Shown: piece by piece, positions 45,741 through 55,867 of the stretch | Layout: every line of letters starts with the position of its first letter | How positions within the stretch are numbered: the first letter of the stretch is position 1 | Assembly (NCBI GenBank): GCA_031772625.1 | Contig: CM062804.1 | Span: 1,022,549,208-1,022,613,207 of the forward strand | Direction: 5' to 3' | DNA from: Pinus tabuliformis | Taxonomy: Eukaryota > Streptophyta > Pinopsida > Pinales > Pinaceae | Length of the DNA stretch: 64,000 nucleotides | Position numbers and translations under genes: made by a program | The notes under the pieces: generated by a model | What the model was told of the DNA's origin: nothing | Database searches by the model: none | The model's input: only the letters and a program-made list of their open reading frames with translations

Positions 45741-46932
45741 CTATGAGTGGAAGAGGCACTCCCCCTCCTCTAGATCTTCGGGCTCAATCTTTTGGATCTT
45801 GGTAGTTGTAATTTTAGCACTGGGCTCTGCATCAATAATATGTTGCCCTTTGTCTTTCCTCTTGCTAGGTTCTAACTCAGAATGAGAACATGCATCTGAT
45901 TTGGAAGCCTTCAGCTCAGCTACCAATGATTGCTTGGCTTGACACTCACTCGTGTTGTGAGTGGGGATCTTATGGAACTCATGCCACTTTCACGTGTCCT
46001 TTTTTGTCTTCATGGTGTTTTTCTTTGCTTACAGCTCCGACGGGTTGTCCTGGTTCACCTCACCTTGGTTTTGTCCTTTGTTCTACATTTGGTGGTGCCC
46101 TTCCCTTGCTTCGAATTCGTAGATCCAAAGTCTCACTTATTTTGTTTAAAATTCTACTCGACCTTGACCGCATATTGATATGCAAAACTGAGAAAGAAGA
46201 TGTCTAGGAATTCCATTTCATCCGGGATGTACTTGTGTAGACAACCATGGTACTTGAGTACCAAATGTCACTCAGAATACTTGATACCCAGCTTCATGAA
46301 AATGGCATGAAAGCATTTGTGAAATCTAGCACATCTTGGTCCCTTCCCTACCACAACGTGGTCCACTTTATGTATTTATATTCATAGATCTCGATAGGGT
46401 AATATTGTTCCTTGATGGCATCTTAGAGAAAACTTCAAGTGGGTGTTGTTGAGAACAATGAGGATTCGCTCTCAACCTATTTATCACAATAGGTTTCCCA
46501 CCAATCTTTTACATGGGTGGCCACTTTGAGGAGTGAAAAAACTAATCTTTTCCCAATTTGACAAGTCATGAATTGAAAAATATCCTTCCAAAATATTTAA
46601 CCATATATCTACGGTGTCTACATCTATCTAGCCTCCAAATATGGGAATGTTCAAATTAACTTATACCTTAAAAGGATTAGCACCTCTAGAGTGGCTACTA
46701 GATGAAGATGTGTCACCTGTGGGTGGCGTCGAAGGATCTGGGCAAAGTTATCCCTCATCACGTTCCTCTATCGCTCGAGGGCATCCTTGAGCAATATTTT
46801 GAAAGGATCCCCTGCACCCTCATCTTTATTTTCTTCTTCCATGGGAGGCTGGTGGGATTTACGAGGCAGTTCTTGAAAAGGTTCGACCAATTCGAGCCCT
46901 AACTCTTTATACCCTGACCTCGTTGGGGACAT
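45741..46932 (-). pseudogene. GypB gag remnant
   Basis: Starts MSPTRSGYKELGLE at 46932 after the primer site. A degraded zinc-binding stretch near 45925-46000 (FHKIPTHNTSECQAKQS) is followed by a Lys/Glu-rich tail. The first half is open for about 55 codons, then stops and shifts intervene. Confidence 0.7.
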
Positions 46933-46961
46933 GCAAACAAAAATAGAGAAAGGGCATATCA

Positions 46962-46972
46962 CTCTGATACCA
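46962..46972 (-). promoter_or_regulatory. GypB primer binding site
   Basis: Minus strand TGGTATCAGAG, initiator-tRNA-Met complement, one base from the 5' LTR. Confidence 0.9.
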
Positions 46973-46973
46973 C

Positions 46974-47611
46974 TAATCTGGACTTATGAAGGAATGCAAA
47001 AAAATACATATATAAACATAAAAATAGATACACAACATAAAATAAACTTCATTTCATTAATATCAAAGAACTGAAATATGCTTACATACAAAATGGAAAC
47101 AAACTAGCTTGGGTGATGGTAGCTTATCTCTGAGAAGAGATGTGTCAGCTACATGCCTCTGAACTATGTTACAATGAGGCTCAAATGCCTATTTTATTGA
47201 GAAACAATGGAAAACCCTGAACATCCAAAAACCTAACCCTAGGAGATGAAGCACCAAAACAATGGGCCCCATTTGCGCAAATTGGTACATCAACTTCCTG
47301 GGGTTGTAACTTTGGCATACGATCTTCGTTTGACATGCACAATATCAGGTTAGCAATATCTATCTAAGTACTACAATTTTAGATTACAAACATCAATGAA
47401 ACCCTCATGCTTTCCCATTTAAAAAAAAAAAAAAACGTCATTTAGGGCCTCAAAATGTTCTGCAAGTTTAGGACACAAAAAACTGCCAAAAATAGTAAAC
47501 TGTGCTACAATTAAGGAAACTGAAATTGTGTTATAATTAAGGAAATTGAAAGAAACAATGGAGGGGGTCCAAGTGGAATAGGTGGGTGGACAACAATATC
47601 CACCTAAATCA
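46974..47611 (-). repeat. GypB 5' LTR
   Basis: 638 bp, partner of 41769-42403, plus-strand end CCTAAATCA, followed by ATCAA at 47612-47616. A poly-A run near 47420-47434 is private to this copy. Confidence 0.9.
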
Positions 47612-47616
47612 ATCAA

Positions 47617-47700
47617 GGATTTCATAGAGAAGGATTCATTTGGATCTACACGCAATTTAAGTAAATTTAGCTCCAAATTATATATTTCCATTTGCTTTGT
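47617..47700 (-). pseudogene. Unidentified coding remnant, upstream part (split by GypB)
   Basis: On the minus strand MEIYNLELNLLKLRVD then FSMKSLI runs to the GypB border and continues in frame at 41763 (IESRDINIQ...) once GypB and one target copy are ignored. Codons upstream of 47691 to about 47830 also look coding but contain several stops. Identity unknown. Confidence 0.5.
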
Positions 47701-47830
47701 TCTAATGGATATTTTCTCTTATTTAGGTTGGGTAGTCACTTTAGTTAACATGTTTCCTCATTTTGAAGCATTAGTTTCCATATTGGATGAGCTCTTTCAT
47801 AACATTTCCCATGTATTACTTAGAAGATGA

Positions 47831-48714
47831 ATTTGAACAACTACACGAATTTGTTTAAAATCAATAGTGAACTTTCCTTCTTTGTAATATTTTACAGTTT
47901 TAATACTTGAGGCATAGGTTATAAAATTTACATATTTAACTCTACTTTCACATATTATAGGGATGTGAGTAATACTGTATGTGATCCTAATCCCTTATTT
48001 TATAGTTAACTATAGGAATCCTATTCTAACATCATATTCTTATTCTTTACTTCCATGAATTGTGGAAATAATTGTTAGAAATATGTTGTCATTGATGACA
48101 AAGGAAAAGAAGATGATCAAAGATTGTTAGAATATGTTGTCAAAGGAAGTGTTCATTTGTGTCAAGAATTGGTATGATGTCACAAGTATTAATGGTGTTA
48201 TATCCAAGTCAAAGGTAATCAAATGGAAAAAGAAAAGATGATTGCAAGAAGCATGAAGATAAGCTCAAAGTATGTTGCAGGGAAAGATGGAGAAGGTGTA
48301 GTGACTTTGAAGCCATTTCTAGATCAACAGATAATCTCAAGAGGAATTTGGAACTACTCAAATGGATAAATATTTGAAAGAGATTCTCAATGGTATATAG
48401 AATTTTTCTGAAGTCCTTCTGGGATCAGAACTTATTACCAATCAATAAATGTTACTCCTAAATTAAAATTAGAGAGTTAAAGTTGGAGCAATGGCTACTT
48501 GTTGACAATTTGGAAGTTAGGAAGAGTTGGAACCACTATACAACTCACCTTGTTGGCAATCCCCCAAATGGTATCAATGTTGTGCACAAAAGGAACACTA
48601 TAGATGATGTAAGATCAAGTGGAGGTGGAAAATCCACACAGTGGCCACACATGCTCTTGTTTTGAATCATTTTTCTCTCAATTGTTGAAAGTGATATTTG
48701 GAAAACTATTTTGA
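47831..48714. other. Intergenic, nothing firmly recognised
   Basis: An open stretch 48483-48665 (60 codons) on + has no recognised domain. Phrases around 48560-48650 may belong to the degraded gypsy element whose RT follows. Confidence 0.35.
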
Positions 48715-49190
48715 AGACAAAACAAGGGTTGTTTGAATGGTTAGTAATGCCTTTTGGGCTTTGCACCCACAACATTTACGAGGGTGATGAATGATGTATT
48801 GTGACCATTACTTGATAATTTCTTCATAGTATACTTAGATGATATTTCGATATTCAGTAAGACTCATGAAGAGCATGTAAAGCATGTAAGATAGGGTTTG
48901 AATGTCTTAGAAAGGAAAAGTTGTATTTAAAGATGTCGAAATGTGAATTTGGTAAGATATATTTGGTGTATTTAGGTCATATTGTAGGGGGTGGTGAATT
49001 GAAAATTGATCCCTATAAAGTTGAGGTTATTGTAAATTGGCCTAAGCCCAAAAATGTAACTGAAGTCAAAAGCTTCCTGGGAGCATCCCAATACTAGAGG
49101 AAGGTCACTGCAGGCTTCTCATCTATTGCATCACTGCTACATGCTTTGACAAGTGTGAAACATGTTTTTTAGTGGGGAGGAAAACAACAT
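48715..49190 (+). pseudogene. Ty3/gypsy reverse transcriptase fragment
   Basis: Read with one frameshift: [14 protein letters not shown], then [10 protein letters not shown], then NFFIVYLDDISIFSK with catalytic YLDD at 48832-48843, KCEFGKIYLVYLGHIVGGGE, PYKVEVIVNWPKP, VTEVKSFLGASQY and a closing SLLHALTSVKHVF. This is the palm-to-connection part of a gypsy RT unlike those of GypB or ChrD. Several in-frame stops. No LTRs found. Confidence 0.85.
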
Positions 49191-49668
49191 GTTGTAATTT
49201 TTTCTATCTCCTGTCACACAAGTGCTTCAGAAGATATAGAAGCCTCCTAGAGATAAAATCTGGGTTGATAGGAGAGTGATGCCTAGGAAATCCAAAAGGA
49301 GTGATTTTGTATATTATCAGTAGGGATTTCTATTACACTCCATATGTCAAATATTCTAAAAAGAAATAATTCATGGGCTTGGTTCAACAGTCGTTCATCA
49401 AGGTAAACTCAAGAAAACACATAGATCTAAATACTCAGGGGGTAAATATGGCTAATCCCGAAGAGAAATGTCTTGTTCTAGTGGTAAAAACACAACAATA
49501 GGCATCTTAACATTGTTGTTGTAGTATAGACGAACAAGAGGAGGGAAATGAGGGGAATTGATGCAGAGGGTTGGACAGAACACAAAATCCTAAGCAACAA
49601 TATCCAGTAGAAATATGGAAGAGTGAGGACATGAAAATGCAAAAATAGTGGAGTGTGAATTAAGGCCT
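49191..49668. other. Flank between gypsy RT fragment and ChrE 3' half
   Basis: Probably more decayed gypsy sequence (CTCAGGGGGTAAATATGG near 49436 looks polypurine-like), but no domain recognised. Confidence 0.35.
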
Positions 49669-49673
49669 CAAAC

Positions 49674-50006
49674 TGTTATGAAACCAGCTCACAAAAAGAT
49701 AGAAAAGATAGATCAATGCCTTAGAATGCAGCCTCTTTGAGGGGGCGAACTCCTTTACATTACACAAATGAATGATTCTTTCATGATTCAAATGACAAAA
49801 CATCCTTTCTATATACAGGAGTCTAAGGAGTCACAATATAACCCAACTGACCTAACAATAATAGTATAAAGGCACAAAAATAACAATAGAGGGATTCTAT
49901 GGGGCACAGTAATAACAATATGGGGACAATAGGGGCACAACAATATTAATAAGGGATACAACTACAATAGTAATGGGGTAATCACTACTATTATAGGGAC
50001 CTAACA
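49674..50006 (-). repeat. ChrE 3' LTR
   Basis: 333 bp, plus-strand start TGTTATGAAACC and end GGGACCTAACA. About 14 differences (4%) from 52613-52945 reversed. It shares with that LTR, against ChrD, GCTCACAAAAAG, AAATGAATGATTC, CACAGTAATAAC and TTAATAAGGGATACA. Confidence 0.93.
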
Positions 50007-50029
50007 TGCCCCTCTCCTTCAAAAAAGTG

Positions 50030-51073
50030 TTGTCCTCAACGCTTGAGTAGTTCTGGATGCTTCTGTATAAAATTCTCATCCTCCCATGTGGAATCTTTAG
50101 CAAATAAGTTCTTCCACTTGATGAGATACTCCGAAATTGATCAATTTCGTAGCTATCAAGTTCTTGTTTCTGTGACTGCTTCTAGTTCCAATATAATTTT
50201 TCCTTCCTCGTCAAGTTCTGGCAATATTGTTTGAACTGGGAGCTTGTCACCTATAACCTTCTTTAAACATGAAACATGGAAAACTGGGTGCACTCGAGAA
50301 GCTGTAGGAAGCTCCAATTTGTATGCCATAGTACAAATCTTTTGCAACACCTTGTACGGACCATAATACTTTGGTGATAGTTTATTATCCTTCTTAGCTT
50401 GCTTGAGGGACATTTGTTTATATGGTTGTAGTCGTAGGAATACCCAATCACCTACATCAAAACTTTTTTCGCTGCAATGCTGATCTTCCTGTTGTTTCAT
50501 TCTATTCTGTGCCAACACAAGGTTATCATTTAAGAGTTGGAGGACTTGTTGTTGATGCTCGATGTGATGTTCCACTGCTTGAACCTTAGAATTTTCTCTT
50601 AAATATGATGTGATGTATGGTGGCTGATATCCATAAAGTGCCATAAATGGGGTCATTTTTGTTGCTGTATGGAAGGAAGTGTTATAACACCATTCAGCCA
50701 GAGGCAACCATTTGACCCATTGTGTTTGTTTATCAGATACAAAGCAACGAAGATATCCTTCCAAACATTTGATTACTATCCCAGTTTTCCCATTAGATTG
50801 AGGATGATCAGATGAGCTATGAGCTAACTGACTACCAAGACAAGAAAATAATTCTGTCCAAAACTTTCGAGTGAAAGTGGGATGTCTATCACTTACAATA
50901 ATCTTTGGGTTTCCATGTAGCTTTTGAATTTTTTCCATAAATGCAATATAAAATATACTGGCTTTAAATGGATGTGATAATGCACAAAAGTTTGCATACT
51001 TGGTAAGTCTGTCAACTACCACCATGATGACACTCTTTCCCTCAGACTTGGGTAAACCTGTGATAAAATCCAT
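50030..51073 (-). pseudogene. ChrE integrase core and chromodomain remnant
   Basis: The open piece 50156-51073 (305 aa from an internal Met at [12 protein letters not shown]) covers the integrase catalytic core and tail. The catalytic-Glu segment reads HPQSNGKTGIVIKC, glycine in place of glutamate, so the enzyme would be dead even without stops. The piece ends at adjacent TGA TAG where ChrD has CGA CAG; the chromodomain reading continues beyond with changes. Both stops are C-to-T changes. Confidence 0.88.
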
Positions 51074-51091
51074 TGAAACCTCCTCCCAATG

Positions 51092-52271
51092 TTAGCTTGG
51101 AATGGATAAAGGTTGTAATAGACCCGGGCTCTTAATTGTTTCAACTTTATTTTGTTGGCAAATCAAACATTCCGCCACAAACTTTTGAATATCTGATTTA
51201 AGGCCATCCCAAAAAAATTCCTTCTTAACCCTGTGGTAAGTTTTTAAAAATCCTGAGTGCCCTCCTAAGGGAGAAGTGTGCAATTCCATAAGAATATTTT
51301 GTTTGAGTTGGGAATTCTTACAGAGGTATAAGCAATCTTTGTACCATAACGAATCATTTTGCCAGCTAAATGTGTCAGATGTACTGGAATCTTGTTGTAA
51401 CTTTCGAATAAGTGCCCACACTTCATCATTCTTCCATTCCTCCATTGCTTCGTTTATCCAATCTAGTTGGATAATAGAAATGGCGCACAATAATGCTTCC
51501 ACCTCCTCATCCTTTCTTGAGAGTGCATCTGCCACCACATTTTGCTTCCCTTTTTTGTAGATGATTTCAAAGTCATAACCCAACATCTTTGTGACCCACT
51601 TTTGTTTCTCTTCAAAGGATAATCTTTGTTCTAAAAAGTATTTAAGGCTATCATGATCTGTTTTTACCTTGAAGTGTCTTCCCATTAGGTAGGGTCGCCA
51701 TTTCTTAAGTGCATGTAGTATTGCCAACATTTCCTTCTCATAAATAGCTTTGTGTGAAAACTTTCCCTTGATTGGATGACTTTCAAAAGCAATGGGTCTT
51801 TCATCTTGCATTAAAACAACACCAATTCCATTTCCTGAAGCATCACATTCCACAATAAAGGTTTTTGTGAAGTCCAGTGTAGCTAAGACTGGTGCTTGGC
51901 ACATTGCCTCTTTAAGATGTTTGAAGGCCTTTGTTGCTTCTGGAGTCCATGAAAATGCATCTTTCTTCAATAATGTTGTTAGAGGTGCTGCTATTCTCCC
52001 ATAATTCTTAACAAACTTGCGATAATACCCTGTCAACCCGAGAAATCCTCGCAGATGCTTTATGGATGTGGGAATTTTCCATTCCTTAATGGCTTTAATT
52101 TTGCTAGGGTCTACCTTAACTCCTTCATGAGATACAATATGACCCAGATATTCCACCTCTTGTACTCCAAAGAAACATTTGGATCTTTTTGCATATAATT
52201 GTTTCTCCTCTAATAGTTGTAGCACCCTGTCAACATGTTCAACATGATCCTTCCAAGACGTGTTGTAGATT
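51092..52271 (-). pseudogene. ChrE RT end, RNase H and integrase zinc domain
   Basis: Continuous with ChrD protein from [14 protein letters not shown] through the RT connection, RNase H ([27 protein letters not shown]) and the integrase zinc-binding domain ([10 protein letters not shown]...CLICQQNK), ending at TAA where ChrD has CAA, just ahead of the piece that starts MDFITGLP. The longest ATG-led open stretch is 51092-52378; its first ~36 codons are encoded by the non-element segment right of the breakpoint at 52271. Confidence 0.88.
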
Positions 52272-52612
52272 TCTTGTTCATGAGGTCCTTGGGATGATAC
52301 AATTTCTAAATGTAACAGACTAGTGATTTGGACTCCATCTTGAAGGTTAATGAAACTTTTTTGTTGATTCCAATGCACAATATGTTTCCCCTTTGTTTAT
52401 CACTTCATATATGCCTTTCCTCCTATGAAATAGTGTAATGAAGTTGTTAGTATCACTCTCATTCATGGCTATATATTTGCTGCTAAGTAGTAATAATACG
52501 TGTATTAACTACATATTTACTTGTGTTCTTTAATATCCTACAATACCTATAATGTGCATCAATTTAATTAATGTTATTTGGTGACAAATGTATTCATGAG
52601 GCATAGAGTTTG
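52272..52612. other. Former upstream flank trapped between ChrE halves
   Basis: 341 bp with no similarity to ChrD. It ends in GTTTG, the original target duplication, right before the 5' LTR. Under the inversion model it was the genomic sequence just upstream of the insertion and was flipped together with the 5' half. No gene seen. Confidence 0.7.
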
Positions 52613-52945
52613 TGTTAGGTCCCTATAATACTAGTGATTACCCCATTACTATTATAGTTGTATCCCTTATTAATATTGTTGTGCCCCTATTGTCCCCATA
52701 TTGTTATTACTGTGCCCCATAGAATCCCTCTATTGTTATTTTTATGCCTTTATATTATTATTTTTAGGTCGGCTGGGTTATATTGTGACTCCTTAGACTC
52801 CTATATATAGAAAGGAGGTTTTGTCATTTGAATCATGAAAGAATCATTCATTTGTGTAATGTAAAGGAGGTTGCCCCCTCGAAGAGGCTGAATTCTAAGG
52901 CATTGATCTATCTTTTCTATCTTTTTGTGAGCTAGTTTCATAACA
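52613..52945 (+). repeat. ChrE 5' LTR
   Basis: 333 bp in plus orientation, start TGTTAGGTCCC, end TTTCATAACA, with CTATATATAG as TATA-like element near 52801-52810. Confidence 0.93.
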
Positions 52946-52947
52946 TT

Positions 52948-52959
52948 TGGTATCAGAAC
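52948..52959 (+). promoter_or_regulatory. ChrE primer binding site
   Basis: TGGTATCAGAAC, one base off the tRNA-Met complement, two bases after the LTR. Confidence 0.9.
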
Positions 52960-53616
52960 TTTTGGATTCTAGGGTTTCGCTGCTCCAAATAGGTCATCGT
53001 GGAATTTTTGCTATAACTTTTTTCTGCGACGTTTCAGAAGAAAAAAAAACCCATTTGAGATGAAATCACACTAAACCTCAGGTCTAAATTTCATAGCTTT
53101 TTGTGTTATATTTGCAGAGATATGATCTGAGGAAGTTGGTCTTTTTGCAGACTCCTGAATTACATTCCAAACAGGTGACCTGGGGAAATCATCATAACAT
53201 TCTCTCTGAGCATTAGAATGAAATTTTGTAAGAAGGTACAGAAAGAGGACAGACTGTAGTTTCTTGTATATATTTTTCAGATCCAAAGGTCGAAACAGGG
53301 ACACGTGGCATGTCGTACAAGTTCGCTCTACTAAATTAGTCTATAATCAGGTCACTATGGGAGATTTGGCATAACTCTTTCTTGGAGAATTGAATTGGGA
53401 TTAGATTGGTGGCATTGGAAAGAGGACACAGAGGGCTACTACAAATCACAATTTCAAAACTAGATGATCTGAAATTACAGAGATACATCAAAGGCAATAT
53501 CGAGCTCCTACAAAGTGAAGGTGTGTAGATTTTTTTAAATTCTTGCTTAAGCTTGGTTTGAAAAGTTATTTTGAAGGAATTCAAAGGGCATAGTAGAGCA
53601 TTATTATCAGTAACTG

Positions 53617-55867
53617 ATGCCCCGAGGAAAGAAAATGCAAATACTTAGTAAGCAACCTGAAATCTCTAGCATGAATCATGAAGAAGAGGAAGAAATGCTA
53701 CATGATATATCAAAATTACAAGACCAAGTGCAACAACTTTCACTCTCACAAAAGCTAACAGAAGCTAAGATAAATGGCGTGGAATCTAAGATAAAGGGAA
53801 TGGAAGCTAAGATGAATGGTGTGGAAGCTAAGATGAGTGGCGTGGAAGCTAAGATTGATGATTTGAAGATAGATTTGAAGACAACTTTGACAAATTTTCT
53901 ACAAGAAATACTTGCTAATGGTGAAAGGGTAGCAAAGGAAACTCATGACGCGAACAAAAGAAATGTTAATCATGATTTCATAGACTCTAATGTTGGATCG
54001 AAGACCCACCATATTCCAAAAATCGATATGAGGAAGTTTGATGGCAAGGATCTCGCAACATGGATATTACAGATGGAGCAATTTTTCGATCTCAATAATG
54101 TGCAAAACACACAAAAGGTACGTATTGCAACTTTATATTTGGAACCAAATCAGTTTGTATGGTATCAATGGCTTTGCTCTCGTAAACAAATTATCACTTG
54201 GGAAACTTTTATGGAAGAATTGACAGCACATTATGAGGATACAAAAAGCAACACTTTTTTTAGCCAATTGATAAGTCTCAAACAAAAGGGTTCAATAATG
54301 GAGCACATTGAGGAGTTCCAAAAATTGAACATAAGGGTAAAAAATATTCCAGAGGAGCATAGGATTGATGTGTTCATAGGGACTTTAAAGGATAATATCC
54401 AACATAATGTTCACCTTTGGGAACCTGATTCATTAGAGAAGGCATTCAGGTTAGCAAGAAAAATGGAAAGAAAAATTATGGCAACCAAGAAGCATACCAC
54501 TCACAACTATAAAGATGGAAATGTTGTTGCCCCTAGTCTACCACAACCTATAAGGTTGACACCACAAAAATTGGAAGAAAAAAGAGCAAAAGGGCTTTGT
54601 TACAGTTGTGATAGCAAATACACTAAAGGTCATAAGTGTGCTGAGAAGAAATTATTCTACATAGATTGTGAAGAGGAAGAAGAAAAGGAGCAAGAAAAGT
54701 CAAAAGAAGAGGACATAATCCAGGAACAAAGCCTATATAAAGAAGAAATGAATCCGACCATATCTTGTAATGCATTGGCTGGAATTACCACTCCTCAAAC
54801 CATCAAGATAGAAGGACAAATCAAGAAGAAAAAGGTAATAGTGTTGATTGATTCAGGAAGTACCCACAATTTTATTCATTGTAAGGTAGCAAAAGAATTC
54901 AATTGCTTCCTATATCTAGCACCAGAGTGTCAAGTGATAGTTGCAAATGGAGGAACAATAAATTGCTCTGGAAAGTGCCATAATATCAAGCTATCCATGG
55001 GAGAATATGTATTGACTAGCCCAATGCTTTCCATTCCAATGGGAGGTGCTGATGTTGTACTAGTAGTCCAATGGCTACAATCCTTGGGTACAATAGCTTT
55101 TAATTTTCAAGAACTTTTCATGAAATTTTATGCGGAAGGAAAGGAAGTTGAATTAAGGGGTATTGCAGGGAAACCAAGAAAGATAATCAGCTCTAACTGT
55201 ATGACAAAGCTTCTAAAAAAGGAACAAAGAGGTGTAATTGCACAATTATGTTCGCTAGATGTTTCCACATCAAAATCATCTATTTCTCCAGATCTCCAAA
55301 AGTCTTGGACAATCATCCCAAGGTATTTGAGACTCCCAAAGGTCTCCCACCTATTCATGATCATGATCACGCTATTCATCTGATTCCAGGAAGTGTTCCT
55401 CCAAACATCAGGTTGTACAGATATCCCTATGACCAAAAGAGTGAAATTGAACGTATGGTTGCAGAAATGCTAGAGGCTGGTATAATTCAACCTAGTCAAA
55501 GTTCTTTCTCCGCTCCAGTAGTATTGGTGCACAAGAAGGATGGATCATGGCGCATGTGTCTGGATTATAGGGAGCTCAACGAGCTCACTATTAAAGATAA
55601 GTTTCCCATTCCTGTCATTGATGAATTACTAGATGAATTGCATGGATCAATTTACTTCACCAAGTTGGATCTTCGTTCAGGATATCATCAAATTAGAATG
55701 AAGACTGAAGACATTCCAAAAACAACATTTAGAACTCATGAGGGTCATTATGAATTTTTGGTCATGCCTTTTGGCATTACCAATGCACCTTCTACATTTC
55801 AAGGTTTGATGAATTCCATTTTCAAACCCTTAGAAAATTTGTGTTAGTATTTTTTTATGATATACTA
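53617..55867 (+). pseudogene. ChrE gag, protease and RT start
   Basis: Begins MPRGKKMQ like ChrD. It holds the N-terminal coiled coil with a longer run of GVEAKM-type heptads, gag, the [14 protein letters not shown] knuckle and protease [10 protein letters not shown], open to 55383 (588 aa). Near 55300 an A-run is one base shorter than in ChrD (AAAA for AAAAA), shifting the frame; RT continues in the next frame (55248-55847) with [10 protein letters not shown] and [14 protein letters not shown] second change, loss of ATTC near 55828, shifts it again shortly before the breakpoint at 55867 in the catalytic FFDD motif. Confidence 0.92.

Larger units (their letters stand above)
41769..47611 (-). 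mobile_element. GypB: full-length but decayed Ty3/gypsy element
   Basis: 5843 bp, LTRs 41769-42403 and 46974-47611, termini TGATC...GATCA, perfect ATCAA duplications, tRNA-Met primer site at 46962-46972. Gag, protease, RT, RNase H and integrase remnants follow in gypsy order leftward. Many stops and frameshifts. It is the longer relative of GypA and shows what GypA has lost. Confidence 0.93.
49669..55867. mobile_element. ChrE: chromovirus split and rearranged by an inversion
   Basis: The left block 49674-52271 (minus) holds LTR, integrase, RNase H and RT end. The right block 52613-55867 (plus) holds LTR, primer site, gag, protease and RT start. The blocks sum to 5853 bp against 5857 for ChrD and meet at the same base of RT with neither loss nor overlap beyond one A. 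The outer base groups are CAAAC before the left LTR and GTTTG before the right LTR, reverse complements of each other. Both LTRs share variants absent from ChrD. A 341-bp non-element stretch (52272-52612) lies between. A single insertion followed by inversion of 52272-55867 explains everything. Confidence 0.88.

Noticed and set aside
49674..55867. Autointegration product as the explanation for the head-to-head ChrE halves
   Set aside because: Autointegration would join the LTR end directly to internal element DNA. Here 341 bp of non-element sequence and an inverted target duplication separate them, which fits a genomic inversion better.
21739..55867. ChrD and ChrE as one original tandem or recombined pair
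   Set aside because: They have different target duplications (GTGAG against GTTTG) and private LTR variants, so they are independent insertions.
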